Below are positions 63,563 through 64,000 of a DNA stretch of 64,000 nt, piece by piece; the stretch's first letter is position 1; each line of letters opens with the position of its first letter. Source of the DNA: Protula sp. h YS-2021 (Eukaryota > Annelida > Polychaeta > Sabellida > Serpulidae). Under the pieces are notes generated by a model. The model did not search any database. It was not told the DNA's origin and worked only from the letters and a program-made list of their open reading frames with translations. Position numbers and translations under genes: made by a program. Location: contig OX457028.1 in NCBI GenBank assembly GCA_949752745.1, forward strand, positions 6,320,095-6,384,094, in the 5' to 3' direction.

Positions 63563-64000
63563 GAGATAAAAAAAAAACAGTGAAGGGAAAAAAAGAAAAC
63601 TTTCACCGTACTTCTACATCGTTGGCGTGGAAGAAAAAATATATTATATATAATATTTATTGTGAGGCCATTTACTTAACAAGAGCACCGGAACGCTGCA
63701 AATCCCCCCTGCCTTCGCAAAATATGCTAAGTTTTGACCTCACTTTTGCCTAAATAAATAAAAAAATCAGACACACTGAATACGAGGGGCACAACTACAA
63801 TACATGAGGAGTAATTCTATAGTATTTTAAATGTGTTGGGAGGATTTATGCATGCAAGACCACTACCCAAAAGTGTGACGGACGGACGGACGGACGGACA
63901 AACCAAATCCTATATCCCCTTCGCCAACAAAGTGGGGCGAGGGGATAATTAGGACTGTCAGCCTGTATCACACAATCCTGTGTTCAACCACAACGCTAAA
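63563..64000. other. Gene-free window end
   Basis: Contains a GGAC tetranucleotide run (63877-63901), a hallmark of the repeat family also seen near 7.6 and 8.5 kb. No gene was seen. Confidence 0.4.

Overview
This is metazoan nuclear DNA, most likely from a ciliated marine invertebrate. Short GT-AG exons sit in AT-rich, repeat-laden introns, and a cilium/flagellum gene is present with retrotransposons and a DNA transposon. Dispersed repeats carrying GGACAGACGGAC runs and very abundant poly-G/poly-C tracts would fit a mollusc or another lophotrochozoan, but the phylum is an inference. I saw no rRNA, tRNA or CRISPR.

Layout. 1-5.4 kb: gene-free, with three foldback/MITE-like inverted-repeat elements. 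5.85-12.84 kb (minus): a complete six-exon CFAP299 (C4orf22) gene of 233 codons plus stop, reconstructed from splice sites; every splice phase fits. 12.8-16.3 kb: AT-rich DNA, a broken Tc1-like transposase and a decayed coding fragment. 16.36-21.18 kb (minus): a whole Ty3/gypsy-type LTR retrotransposon with about 205-bp LTRs and a perfect 5-bp target duplication. 21.2-26.8 kb: AT-rich, with one orphan minus-strand exon candidate.

26.86-57.46 kb (plus): 13 consecutive coding exons (532 codons, no stop reached) of a lysine/glutamate/arginine-rich coiled-coil protein I cannot name; its 3' end lies beyond the window or was not recognised. Its introns are packed with minisatellites. Intron 10 (12.5 kb) holds a Russian-doll insertion: a 45-bp minisatellite, a decayed ZBED-like hAT transposon, and inside that an 8.0-kb DIRS-type tyrosine-recombinase retrotransposon with inverted terminal repeats and the diagnostic internal complementary region. 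57.5-64 kb: more minisatellites (28-bp array of about 40 copies), a MITE and dispersed repeats.

The most unusual signal is that many tandem repeats in both host genes are built from exon edges. Copies of the last or first 11-50 nt of an exon, together with its splice site, are tandemly duplicated next to exons 3, 6, 8, 10, 11, 12 and 13 of the coiled-coil gene, and next to the terminal exon of CFAP299. This puts ranks of decoy donors, acceptors and premature stops beside the true junctions.
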